This document shows positions 49,707 to 59,861 of a stretch of DNA of 64,000 nt, one piece after another. The DNA is from Smallanthus sonchifolius. Lineage: Eukaryota; Streptophyta; Magnoliopsida; Asterales; Asteraceae. The notes beneath the pieces were generated by a model. The model was not told where the DNA came from and did not search any database. It worked only from the letters and a program-made list of their open reading frames with translations. Position 1 is the first letter of the stretch. Each line of letters opens with the position of its first letter. The translations under genes and the position numbers were made by a program. Where the stretch lies: the NCBI GenBank assembly GCA_023525975.1, contig CM042032.1:73492260-73556259 (forward strand), read 5' to 3'.

Positions 49707-49739
49707 GTCTCCCCTACTTTAGGAAATTTCGTCCCGAAA

Positions 49740-50689
49740 TTAAGTAGTGGAGTTTGTGAACAGGTGTGGGTACTTGGCCTTCATTTGATCTTCACGTTCC
49801 CAAGTGAACTCGGGTCCTCGTTTAGATTGCCAACGTACTTTCACAATCGGAATTCGGCTTCTTTTAAGTTGTTTGATCTCTCGATCCATGATTTCAATAG
49901 GCTTTTCCACGAAGTGCATCGACTCGTCAATGTGAACTTCGTCAAGAGGAACTTGGAGGTTTCCCTCGGCAAGACACTTCTTGAGGTTAGATACATGAAA
50001 CGTGGGATGTACATTGCTAAGCTTGTCGGGTAATTCCAACTCGTAAGCAACTTTCCCGATACGTTTGATGATTTTGAAAGGTCCAACGTATCGCGGTGTG
50101 AATTTCCCTTTCTTCCCAAACCGGACAACGCCTTTCCAAGGTGATACCTTTAAAAGAACCATGTCACCAACTTGGAATTCAAGAGGTCTTCTACGAATAT
50201 CAGCATTCTTCTTTTGTCTCTCCCGAGCCAAACGAAGATTGTCGCGAACTTGGATGATTCGATCAGTGGTGTCTTGGACTAGAGCGGGACCAGTGATTTG
50301 TGCTTCACCGACCTCATCCCAGCCAAGAGGAGAACGACAATGGCGACCATATAAAGCCTTGAAAGGTGCCATCTCGATACTAGCATGGTAGCTGTTGTTA
50401 TACGAAAACTCAGCTAGTGGAAGATATTTGTCCCAATTGCCTCCAAAGTCAAGGACGCAAGCACGTAACATATCTTCAAGAGTTTGAATCGTTCTTTCCG
50501 TTTGACCATCAGTTTGGGGATGGTAAGCTGTACTCAAATTCAATTGAGTACCCATGAACGATTGTAGAGATCCCCAAAAACGGGAAGTGAAACGACTATC
50601 ACGATCAGATATGATATTAAGAGGAACGCCATGTAGACAAACGATCTCATCCAAATAAACTTGAGCCAACTTCTCAGCTCCCCAATCAT
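49740..50689 (-). pseudogene. Element E2 integrase fragment, 5' truncated
   Basis: The last about 315 codons of the E polyprotein (integrase core end, integrase C-terminus, chromodomain-like tail) in an open frame, nearly identical to 41556-42505. It ends abruptly at about 50689 at the text CCCCAATCAT, after which Athila gag sequence follows. Gag, protease, RT, RNase H, PBS and 5' LTR of this copy are absent. Confidence 0.9.
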
Positions 50690-51080
50690 TTCTTAGTTTA
50701 GCAGTTTTAGCTGGCGGGAAATATTTCGATAGGAATTTCTAAGCAAGATCGTCCCATGTAGTGATTGACCCAGTAGGAAGAGAGTTTAGCCATGCCTTAG
50801 CTCATTCCCTTAAGGAGAAGGGAAACATTCGAAGGCGAATTGCGTCATTCAAAACTCCGTTCAGTTTGAAAGTGTCACAAATTTCGAGGAAATTTGCAAT
50901 GTGGGCATGTGGATCTTCATCAGGTAATCCATGAAAAGTGCATGATGACTGGATCATTTGGATAACATAAGACTTAATCTCAAAGTTGTTAGCGTCAACC
51001 GTTGGCCTTGTGAGGCTAGACCCCAAAGCTTCTAGTGACGGTCTTACGAAATCGGAAATAGTGCGGTTTTCAACTACCAT
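50690..51080 (-). pseudogene. Athila-like gag N-terminal part
   Basis: Starts at the ATG at 51080 (MVVENRTISDF). Contains FHGLPDEDPHAHIANFLEIC, then a stop at about 50802, then legible gag text AKAWLNSLP, ITTWDDLA, another stop and KFLSKYFPPAKTAKLRN. The gag continues in 38472 and below. By comparison with typical Athila gag, some 40 codons between KLRN and FYNGL appear to be lost at the array E junction. Confidence 0.85.
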
Positions 51081-51285
51081 TTTTCTAGCACGGTTTTCTC
51101 GTATTCGGTGGTGAAAGAATCTTTAGGGCTCTGCTAAAGGTCGATATAAACCAGTAGTGGAGTTGTGGATCATACACTACCTGCAACAAAATTTAAGAGG
51201 AAAACAGCTGGAAAATGATAAGGCTAATCCGTTAACTAAATTTTTTCTTGAAATCACCGTGTCCCCGGCAACGGCGCCAAAAACT
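51081..51285 (-). promoter_or_regulatory. Athila-like leader and PBS (tRNA-Asp type)
   Basis: Minus strand TGGCGCCGTTGCCGGGGA at 51262-51279 is complementary to plant tRNA-Asp, the primer used by Athila/Tat-type gypsy elements, placed six bases after the 5' LTR. The leader to gag is only about 180 bp. Confidence 0.88.
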
Positions 51286-52945
51286 TGATGCATGTGTGAA
51301 TGTAGTTAAATATTATATGATAATATTTAGAGATTATGGTTTCACGAGATTAGGTTTTAAATTTATAAAATGATAATTACTTTAACTTAAAACACACACA
51401 ATAGGCAAGTGTACCTATCGCAGCGTAATATAGTCTAGGTAAGAACCAAGTATCGAACCAATAGACACGGTCGAGTTCCAATACTCAACTTTTGTTATCG
51501 TTTAGCCGGATTAATTGATAAGTTGGTTTTGTGAGCTTATGAAACAGAATAGTAAATGACAGAAAAGTAAATGACAATAAAGTAAATAACCTAAAAGTAA
51601 GAACGTGCGTGATGTGTGTAACAGAAATGTAACGAACAAAATAGTAAATAGCAGAAAAGTAAATATCTCGGAGATGATCAGGTCACGGAGAGTATTGCTT
51701 CGGGATTCGAATCAGCTTGGTACGTGATAATGTTAAATTGACTAATTTAGTGGTATGACTACTACAAACTTGTGACCCGGGTCACCGCTAGAGCCTCGTC
51801 CTCACGACATTTGAATCATGAATTATAATCTTTAAATTAAAATGGTAGTGCCTCCCGTTAGGGACAACATTTACCCTCAACCCTTCGAATGGTCATCTCT
51901 GGTTGGTTTGAGACATCGAACTTAAAATGCTTTATATTAGAGTTAAATAGGTGATTATATTTTGTTCACCATGAGGCGGTGTAAAAATGGGACCAAGTAT
52001 AAAGACGTACGGTTCTCAACATGAGTTCACCAATTCTTGGTCGCATAATAAGTTCGTATAAAGACGTACGACCTTAGAAGTGTAGACCAAGCCTTGGCTT
52101 ATCAATCTCTGCTCGTATAAAGACTACGAGTTTCAAAGGAAGATTGATTGAAAAGGTTTTACGATCTTACACTTTAAAATTAAGACACTCACAAATAAAA
52201 AGACGGATTTAGACAATAATAAAAGCTCACCAAAAGGTGGTTTTAGGAGCGAATAATTAAAGACATAAACATACCACTAGATTAATACGTCAAACATTAA
52301 CATGTATCAAACATCATCTTCACCCTAGCAATACAAGAAGTTTAGCCATGAATGGCCATACTAACTAGCATAACGCTGAGTTTCGTAGGCTCCCCTATTG
52401 TGGAACAAGAAGGAAGAGCCTCTCCACTCTCTACGCACTACTACTACACTCTAACTATGAAATAAGCTTTCTCTGGTGTGTTCTTGGGTTATGTAAGTGA
52501 TTCCTCAATGAAGAACTCAAGCCATCTATTTATAGGCCTCAAAATGAGCAATGCATGGCCGTGCATTGGACTGCACGGGCGTGCAAACACCTTGGGAATC
52601 AAACAGGGTACAAAGGACAGTGTACCGGGGTCTAGGAGAGCAGGAAAGCATTTTCACGGCCTCGTGCAATGCCCCACTGCCTCCTAGATTCGTCTTTTAG
52701 CTGCTGGTTTGACTTATGTTGACCTGGTTTGACTTCTTGGGGGTCAATGCTCGGGTTTGGTCCTCCAAAAGCTTGATTTCTTCATGTTTTAAGCTGGTTT
52801 TTGCTCTGTTTATCTTGGGACACCGAATAACCTGCAATTATGAAATATTAAAGCATTAAGTATCATTTGCAAGGCTTTTGTTTGATTAGTACCATGATAT
52901 GGGGATTATTATGCATGCAAAACATGTATAATTTAGGGCATATCA
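51286..52945 (-). repeat. Athila-like 5' LTR
   Basis: 1660 bp, TGATGCATGTG...GGGCATATCA on the + strand. It is collinear with the truncated partner at 28332-29795 with scattered substitutions and small indels. Carries repeats of GTATAAAGACGTA (from about 51997) and a GC-rich GCACG...CGTGC region near 52555-52670. No gene. Confidence 0.9.
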
Positions 52946-53117
52946 GTGGACGTAGCTAGACATTAACAAAAGAAGACTTATTTGTTCTACTTGTTTTGTT
53001 TGATTTTTTTGAAATTAATGTAATAAACTATTCAGTTAATATAAATTTCTTTTTAATCATGTGTAATGATTCAATTTCGTCGCTCCCTCGTGTTTCCGCC
53101 TTGGCGGAGGTGTGACA

Positions 53118-54353
53118 CATTTTCCCAATAAACTCCTCCACCGTCTCCTCCCAACTCCATTCTTTCATATCCCTCCTCAAACTCCAATGCATCACAATCT
53201 CCTCCTACACCTCCTCCTACTTGTCCTCCGAATCTTTGTCAAAATCCTAAACCTCGTGCTCCTTATAGTCCTTCCTCTAATCATGTGTTAACTTCCTCTC
53301 CTCCTACAACTAAGCCTACTTCCTTTACCATTTCAAATCAACATTTGGAGTGGTGCATGCCATGGCCGAAGAGTTTTCAACTTTTATTAAAAATGGCACT
53401 TGGTCATTAGTACCTCCCACTAATAACGCTAATGTTATTGATTTTAAGTGGGTGTATAGGTTAAAGAAGGACCAAAATGGAGCGGTAACTCTTTAAAAAG
53501 CCCGTCTTGTGGCAAAGGGTTTTCGGCAACAACCGGGTATTGACTTTCAAGAAAATTTCAGTCCAGTTGTAAAGTCCACAACTATCAGGGTTGTTCTCTC
53601 CCTTGCTATTAATCAACAATGGACTCTTCATCAAGTGGATGTTTAAAACTCTTTCTTAAATGCTGACCTCAAGGAGACGGTCTATCTTCGGCAACCACAA
53701 GGCTTTATTGATTCTAGACATCCGGATCATGTTTGCTTACTTCACAAGTCTTTATATGGCCTTCGAAAGGCCCCCGGGCTTGGTTTAATCGCCCGTCTCA
53801 AGCTCTTCACAAGCTCGGCTTTCAAGGATCCAAAACTGATCCTTCCTTGTTTACATACAAGTCTGGCAAAACAATTCTTTACACTTTGGTTTATGTGGAT
53901 GACATCATTGTCATTGGTAACAACGCTGAAGTTGTCGATACCCACATCAAACAGCTCAGTCATGCTTTTTCTCTTAAAGACCTCGGCACTCTTGATTACT
54001 TCCTAGGTGTTGAAATTATGCGCCAAGGTCGTAACATTATGCTATCTTAACGAAAATATATATTTGTGGTTCTTCAACAAGCCGTTCTATCTGACTCCAA
54101 GCTAGTCTCATCTCTTATGAGCACCTCACAAGTACTATCTCTAGGGGACAGTCCTCTATTTTCTGAACCAGTAAGGTATCGTCAAATTATTGTCGCCTTC
54201 CAGTATGTCACCCTTTCAAGACTGGACATTGCCTTTGCCATCAACAAAGTGTGCCAATACATGCGTGCTCCCTCCGACAATCACCGCTGTCGTCTAACGA
54301 ATTCTAAGATACTTAAAGGGCACCCTTCATCACGACTCCTCACCGATATTTAA
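53118..54353 (+). pseudogene. Copia reverse transcriptase remnant
   Basis: Ty1-copia RT: NGTWSLVPPTNNANVIDFKW, VAKGFRQQPGIDFQENFSPV, an internal stop in place of the codon before NSF, then KSLYGLRKAPG with a frame change at about 53775, and the catalytic YVDD in LVYVDDIIVIG near 53890-53930. DYFLGVEI follows. The frame then changes, and text like SRLDIAFAINKVCQYMRAPS is still legible to 54280. RNase H is missing. Several stops make it non-functional. Confidence 0.88.
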
Positions 54354-54365
54354 TATAATTGTAAT

Positions 54366-54843
54366 CATGGTTGGAGAAGTCGCTAGGCGCTGCCAGGTCG
54401 GTCGACTGGGGAGTTACGAGTACTTAGCCTAGGCGGGGAGTACTCGGACGTGGTAAATTACAAAGAAATAATTTTTGAGAAATTATATATATTTCAAATA
54501 TCATAAGTTTATTAATTATTTATAACAAAATACGCGAATATCAATATAAATCAAAAGGATACATGTTCAAATACTAAAGTATTTCAAAAATTGATATTTA
54601 TTCTTTAATATTATAGACATATTAATTATTTAATTCTCGTCTTCCAATGTATCTCTGTGAAAATCAACAAGAATGGGTAAAAAACAGCGAAAATCGGTGA
54701 AAAACAGCGAAAATCCGAGTTGACCGAGTTAACTTGAGTTGGCCCGAGTTGGATCGATTCCGAGTAATATTGACCGAGTTGAAGAAAAGCACCTCGGCAC
54801 CCTACCGAGTACTCGACCGCCTAGGCCGAGTTTTACAACACTG
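54366..54843. mobile_element. hAT-type MITE
   Basis: 478 bp flanked by a perfect 8-bp TSD ATTGTAAT (54358-54365 and 54844-54851). The right end read inward is CAGTGTTGTAAAACTCGG, a typical hAT terminal sequence; the left end CATGGTTGGAGAAGTCG is a decayed version. Subterminal inverted text CCTAGGC.../GAGTACTCG occurs on both sides. No transposase. Confidence 0.85.
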
Positions 54844-54851
54844 ATTGTAAT

Positions 54852-55150
54852 TATGGATACTTATTATATCATTAACTAAATGAATTTAATATGAAATTAA
54901 TTATGGATAGTAATAATTTCTGACGTTACTTATCAATTTTTAAAAAATAAATTTGTATTATAGATAGTTATTATATTATCAAGACTGCTTTTACATTTTA
55001 ATCAACTCTGTTATTTTAATTAGATTAATAATTCGTTTCAATTTTTATCTACAAAATTTTGAATTCATAGTTTTGTTGATCATCAAGTAATTATTTTTAT
55101 CATCAATGTTTATCTCCTATGATAATTATTTTATTATTACCATACATATA
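54852..55150. other. AT-rich spacer
   Basis: I see no gene, RNA or recognisable element here. Whether it is still part of the copia 3' end cannot be decided. Confidence 0.5.
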
Positions 55151-55773
55151 TATATAGGGTCCGGTTATTGTACAAAAGGCTTTTAGCGTACGAAGGCACC
55201 AGCATGCGACACGTGTTCAGTGGGCAAGGGGTAAATGCGTCCGCGTCATAATAATAATGCATGTTTAAAATGATAATAACACATGTTTAAAATTATAACA
55301 ATGTATGTTTAAAATGATAATTACGCATGTTTTATAATAACGCATGACCATAATCACGTATGTTTTATAGTAACACATGACCCTAATCACGCATATTTTA
55401 TAATAGCGCATGACCATAATCACGCATGTTTTATAATAACGTGTGACCATAACACGCATGTTATACGCACAGCACATTGATATTTTTTTTTAAATTTGAT
55501 TTTTTTTAAATAAAAGTATAGCAAGACTATACTCAAATTAAAGAGAATAAAATGCTCGATTTTATAGTGTAACTTTTTTTTAAAAATAATGTCGTATATA
55601 AAAGTTATACGTGTTTTATAAAAAATGGAGGAACTTGAAAAAAGTCATCAAATATATATTATTCCAATTTTACCCTTTCAGACTCTTTTCACGCATAACC
55701 CTTGAATTCCTATATCAATGTTCCATAATCATTCGTACCTCCGAACCATAACAATCCTTTGTATTTAAAACTT

Positions 55774-55813
<40 letters not shown>
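55151..55813. repeat. Repeat-rich segment with 33-bp tandem array
   Basis: Starts GGGTCCGGTTATTGTACAAA, which looks like a transposon terminus, but no matching end was found. At 55258-55322 about three copies of GCATGTTTAAAATGATAATA occur. At 55323-55465 a 33-bp unit (ACGCATGTTTTATAATAACG core) repeats at 55323, 55356, 55389 and 55422, plus a partial copy at 55454. A (TA)n(CA)n microsatellite ends the segment at about 55773-55812. The minus-strand frame over the array is a repeat artefact. Confidence 0.7.
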
Positions 55814-56441
55814 TTAGGTTAGAATCCCGTGTATTACACGGTTTGAATAAATGTAATGTTATATATTTAGTAATAAAAATATTATGTATTTAAAACCCCG
55901 TGTATTACACGGGTTAAATAAAATATTACGTGACAGTTATAAATTCTGTCAAGTTAATTTTTAAAACATTTTTTTAGACGAGTATTAATTTTGTTTATCT
56001 AACTGATAAGTGTTAATTCATATTAAACTTTAGAAACCCGGTGTATTACACGGGTTGAATAAATGCAATGTTATATATACTTAGTAATAAAGATTTACAT
56101 ATTACATATTTATGACATATTACATAGTTTTTTAATCCAAGTTCTAGAAACGTTATATATTTAATTTTTAAAAATATCTTATAAAAAAATAGAAGAAATG
56201 TTTAATTTATAAAAATGTTTTATGAACAAACTTGATTTTATTAAATAAAAAATGTTTTATAAAAAGAATTATCGAAAATCATTATTATTTAATAGGGGAT
56301 AGGGGTGGGAAACAAAAAATTATAAAAACAATTAAATAAAGTTGTATAACTAATAGGAGAGAGAGGCGAAGAAAAAAATTAAGAATGCATAAGAGAGTGA
56401 CAAGTGTTCCACCAAAACCATTATTTATTATATAGTATAGA
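55814..56441 (-). mobile_element. Non-autonomous Helitron with multiple terminal hairpins
   Basis: On the minus strand it starts TCTATACTATATAATAAA (5' end at 56441, preceded by A) and ends with hairpin CCGTGTAATACACGG, a short tail and CTAA at 55814, followed by T. Both ends fit Helitron insertion between A and T. Extra copies of the terminal palindrome lie at about 55897-55913 and 56037-56054, so the 3' terminal region is present three times. 628 bp, no Rep/helicase coding. Confidence 0.85.
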
Positions 56442-56518
56442 TATTGCATTTCTTTTGTTTTAAAAGTGTATATATTTTGCTACTTCTACAATGTCATTCT
56501 TCCATTTTTATAAAATCT

Positions 56519-56744
56519 TCTATACTTAATAAATAAGTAAATGGTTACGCTACATGTCATAATTCAGTGAGCTCAAGGCTATTTTTTCAGCTTATTTTTA
56601 ATTCCTTTAATATTTTTAAATCTTCAGCATCAACTATTTAATTTTCTTAAGACTCTATTTCATGCTTATAATTTATAAATCTTTATTAATTATTATTGAA
56701 TATTTTATTTATTTCACGCGTGTAATACACGGGTTCTAACCTAA
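56519..56744 (+). mobile_element. Short non-autonomous Helitron
   Basis: 226 bp. Starts TCTATACTTAATAAATAAG at 56519, ends with the hairpin CGTGTAATACACG (56719-56731), tail GGTTCTAAC and CTAA at 56744 followed by T. Same family as 55814-56441 but opposite strand. The preceding base is T rather than the usual A. Confidence 0.8.
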
Positions 56745-56984
56745 TATGTAATATATAAACATATTTTATAATATACAAATCATCTAAAAAATTTAAATAG
56801 AATGGCAGTAAGAATGGCGGCAAATATTTTTATTATTATATCAAAAAATTTAAGGTGCTTTAATAGGGAAGCCGCCACATCACCAATATACATGCCCCAT
56901 GGATCACAATAATTTAGGCGGTTGGTTGTTTGGTTGGATGTGCATTTATGAAACAATATGAAAACGCAATATTATGTTTAGTTT
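56745..56984. other. Spacer
   Basis: AT-rich, no recognisable feature. Confidence 0.5.
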
Positions 56985-56996
56985 AAATGGCTTTGA

Positions 56997-57211
56997 CTTT
57001 TTTTTTTTTAACGGCGTGGGCTTAACGGGCACGTCCCATCAAGGGAGGCTCGTACATCAGTCTACCCAAACAACCCTAAGGAATTCAAAATCTGCAGAGG
57101 GTGTTCTTAGTTTTTATGAAGTGCACCTTACAAAATTCGAACCCATGACCTACACAGAGGGAAAACCCTTTGAGAAAACCCCCCTGACCACCAAGGCAAA
57201 ACCTTAATGAC
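56997..57211 (-). mobile_element. tRNA-derived SINE
   Basis: About 215 bp on the minus strand. It begins near 57211 with AAGGTTTTGCCTTGGTGGTC (A-box-like region), has GGTTCGAATTT (B-box-like) near 57137-57147 and ends in a poly(A) tail (the T run at 56998-57011 on the + strand). A 12-bp TSD AAATGGCTTTGA flanks it (56985-56996 and 57212-57223). The open frame across it on the + strand is incidental. Confidence 0.85.
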
Positions 57212-57435
57212 AAATGGCTTTGAGAGGCAGGATAATATTAAAAGCAGGCTAGCAGAGGCTAACAAATTACAAGTATAGAAATGAAACATACATTATGCGA
57301 AGGACGAGAAAAAGATTAAAAATTGAAACCACACCATTTTTCCCAATCATCTACCCCAATACTCTTTCGATTCTTAACCCACAGAAAACTTGAGCTTTTT
57401 AGATATTCAAAAAACCATCTAAGCGACCATTGCAT

Positions 57436-57880
57436 ACATAACATGTGTTACTGATGATACTTCAGTGTATGGAGTGTTACATATACTACATGGGTTTCTC
57501 ATGATACTTTAGTGTATGAATTGTTGCATATTGTACTTATGCATCTATAGTATGGTGTATGTATTGATGCATACACAACATGTGCTACTATAGTGTATGC
57601 ATCAATGTGTTAATATAGTGTATGCATTGTTGCAAACACTATCGTGTTATGATGATATCTTTATATTGTATGCATTGTTGCATATATTGCATCTGCATTC
57701 TTAGTATAGCATATGCATGTTGCATAAACTACACGTGTTACTAATGATATTTATAGATGGTATGCATTACGACGTACATCGCATATGCATTCTTAATATA
57801 GTGTATGAGCTGCTACACACACTATGTGTATTCCTGGTAATATTTTTATAGTTTATGTATTGCAGCATACACTACTATCT
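57436..57880. repeat. Degenerate minisatellite rich in TGCATTGTTGCATAC
   Basis: Repeated variants of TATAGTGTATGCATTGTTGC, often followed by ATACAC and ACGTGTTACT, occur about eight or more times with irregular spacing. Many units contain the inverted pair GTATGCA/TGCATAC and could form short hairpins. No gene. Confidence 0.7.
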
Positions 57881-58150
57881 TATTGTGTTAATGTATAATA
57901 CGTTATAATACGTTATCTCTGTGCTCTCAGTTGATTTGTTATACTTTGTTTTTTTTATTATTCTATTTCAATTTGTTTTTCTTTTAAGTCTGTTTTGTTT
58001 CGCATGTTCTCACCACATATCCAATTTAGGTTCAATTGTTCTTGTTTGATTTTTATTTAGATGATACATATTTAGTTGTTTTCGTCAATTTTGATTCATT
58101 TTTTCTTGTTTGATTTCATTTTGATTCATTCTATGTAAACAGGCTTAGAC

Positions 58151-58215
58151 CGGTGAGGAAGAAAACCTTCGTGCGATTGCATCGGGTGAGGAAGAAAACC
58201 TTCGTGCGATTTCAT
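58151..58215. repeat. Direct 32/33-bp duplication
   Basis: GGTGAGGAAGAAAACCTTCG followed by TGCGATTGCAT is present twice in tandem (58151-58182, 58183-58215) with two differences. Confidence 0.85.
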
Positions 58216-59861
58216 GTAGACGCAGACTGTTGTTAACCTTTCAGTGTAAAAGAAAGAAACGCTTCTAGCCATTGATCAATGATAAATCGCACAGAAGAAA
58301 CATTATTCATAAAAAGAACCGGTTCTTAAATTCAGGATGGTTCTATTTGAATCCATATATGATTTGATGTCTAAGTTGTATATTTTGTTATATGTCTAGT
58401 AATTTAATTCTTGATATATTGTTTATATTTATCTTGCGTCTTTTAATTATTCATTAAAGGGTTAAAAAACTATATTTGGAGTACATAACTGATTGTTTCA
58501 TTAAAATATGAAAATGATTAGTTTGTAAGATTCGAAATAGTTGGATGGTGGAATTTTCTCTTCCTTTATTTAATGGTTAATTGACAAACTTAAAATTTAA
58601 AAATTAATGTTATTATTGGTTAAAAAATAAAATGAAAAATGAATATAGGCCATATGATAAAAATCTATAACACAAGTTACAATTTCATCCCTCTCTAAGT
58701 GTTTCTTAATCTCAGATGTAGTCCATTTACCTTTTATTTGCACAGGCACTCTAAAAGAGTTAATAATTGTACGTTAGAGTGTGAATTTCCAACACGATAC
58801 AAACTTAATATGAAGTTCGTGGGTTTAGGTTTGGTGTAAACGAGTTCATTTATGCTTTGGATCGAACATGTGAACACGTTTAGATAAACGGGCTAAGGTG
58901 TGTTAATCTAACGGATTCGAGGATTGACTCGTTTAATATGCTTTATTTTATAAATGTTTTTAAAAATACGTGTCTTATGTCATACTTAATCGATCTGACC
59001 GGATATTTTATTTCCAATTTAAAGGTAGAACATAAATAGACATTAGATTTTATAGTTTAAACACAATTATTTTTTATATATTTATACTTTTGTTGTAAAT
59101 TTGTTATTTCATAGTACTAGTATGCAAATAAATAAATAAATTTAGTAATGTTTTTGGGTTAAACTGGTCGTGTTCTTATCAAGCTATGAACGTGCGTTTT
59201 GTGTTCGACATAATTTCCATATTGTGCCATGTTCTGGTTCTTATAAAATTTCAGATTCGTGTTGGATCATCAAGCCGCAACCACAATCCATTTAGCTCCC
59301 CTATTTATATAATTTGGTTAGTTGAAGGAGATTAAGACATTGAGGGTAATACTATCAGGTATACTCACCCCACATGTTGCGGGTGATGATGTGGCACGCG
59401 CAGGGATAAAAGGGGTCAAATATGCTTGAGCGGGGTGTTGATGCCAGAAGAAACGGACAAAGACGGGGGATGGAGCGAGCGACACCACAAGCTGATCTGG
59501 CACGAACGGGAAGTTCATTTCTTTCTTATTGTTGTATACTTGAATTGAAAAGTATATAATAATTGAAGGACCATTAATGTAACTTCCTTCTTATGATTAT
59601 AGTAGTTGCCACCATAAACAAGATAAGATCGAGATGGAGACACACATACACCCCCTCTGTAAACTTCTTGTCTGTATATGCAGTTTAAAACGTGATTGGA
59701 GCACGTAATTACCCACCAAATCATTTCCATCAGTTTTTAAGATCCAAATCATCCCTCAATTTATCGTTCAATTTGCAGACAGAGAGAGAAAGTGGCGGCT
59801 GCCACCATCATCACAACCATTTCTAATAAAATCCTACAGCCTGTATTCTAGATAGATACTC
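58216..59861 (+). promoter_or_regulatory. Upstream region and 5' UTR of the WRKY gene
   Basis: No coding gene is seen. Candidate elements are a W-box TTGACC on the minus strand at 59414-59419, a TTGACT core at 58924-58929, and TATA-like sequences at 59302-59312 (TATTTATATAA) and 59553-59559 (TATATAA). A GA-rich leader (AGACAGAGAGAGAAAG near 59780) precedes the start codon. The transcription start cannot be fixed from sequence alone. No upstream ATG occurs in the last 75 bases before the start. Confidence 0.45.

Larger units (their letters stand above)
38478..50689 (-). mobile_element. Young gypsy array E: LTR-internal-LTR-truncated internal
   Basis: Two copies of one chromovirus-like family share the middle LTR. 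Copy E1 is complete: 3' LTR 38478-41522, polyprotein 41556-46037, PBS 46647-46660, 5' LTR 46663-49706. Copy E2 uses 46663-49706 as its 3' LTR and keeps only integrase sequence to about 50689, where it joins Athila gag. It lies in the gag of Athila element I. About a dozen differences by eye between the roughly 3045-bp LTRs indicate a recent event. No TSD can be assigned because the right end is lost; the left flank is ATACT. Confidence 0.9.
28332..52945 (-). mobile_element. Athila-like gypsy element I, lacking RT and integrase
   Basis: Starts TGATGCGTGTG at 28332, ends GGGCATATCA at 52945, with perfect 5-bp TSD GTGGA (28327-28331 and 52946-52950) inside LTR H. Minus-strand order: 5' LTR 51286-52945, tRNA-Asp type PBS 51262-51279, gag start 50690-51080, [array E insertion], gag end and protease 36690-38472, 3' noncoding region, [LTR J and D], truncated 3' LTR 28332-29795. 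No RT, RNase H or integrase of Athila type is present, so it is a deletion derivative or non-autonomous element. Confidence 0.88.
26404..53117 (+). mobile_element. LTR H (probable solo LTR) in copia, split by Athila-like element
   Basis: Sequence at about 26404-28331 plus 52951-53117 forms one LTR-like unit of about 2.1 kb, ending GGCGGAGGTGTGACA at 53117 exactly where copia coding sequence resumes. It has the intron-like module (27780-28271) found in other gypsy LTRs of this window. The left edge is uncertain: TGTGATATC at 26404 is the best candidate start, but its flank (TCACT) does not match the right flank (CATTT), so a TSD is not demonstrated. Confidence 0.65.
136..54357 (+). mobile_element. 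Decayed Ty1-copia element, host of the nested pile
   Basis: The pieces lie in order on the + strand: short LTR-like segment, PBS and leader (136-821), gag to integrase (23912-26356), and reverse transcriptase (53118-54353). Two large blocks interrupt it: gypsy element A at 822-23911 and LTR H at about 26404-53117. Removing them puts the copia domains in canonical order GAG-PR-INT-RT, which identifies Ty1-copia rather than gypsy (INT precedes RT). RNase H and a 3' LTR were not found, so the 3' end is truncated near 54357, where a hAT-type MITE follows. All coding parts contain frameshifts and stops. Confidence 0.75.

Noticed and set aside
55323..55465. CRISPR-like regular repeats
   Set aside because: The units are contiguous with no unique spacers, and the genome is eukaryotic.
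55265..55477. 70-residue minus-strand frame with repeated YYKTCVIMVM-like units
   Set aside because: The 33-bp array is a multiple of three, which automatically gives an 11-residue repeat; no coding signal.
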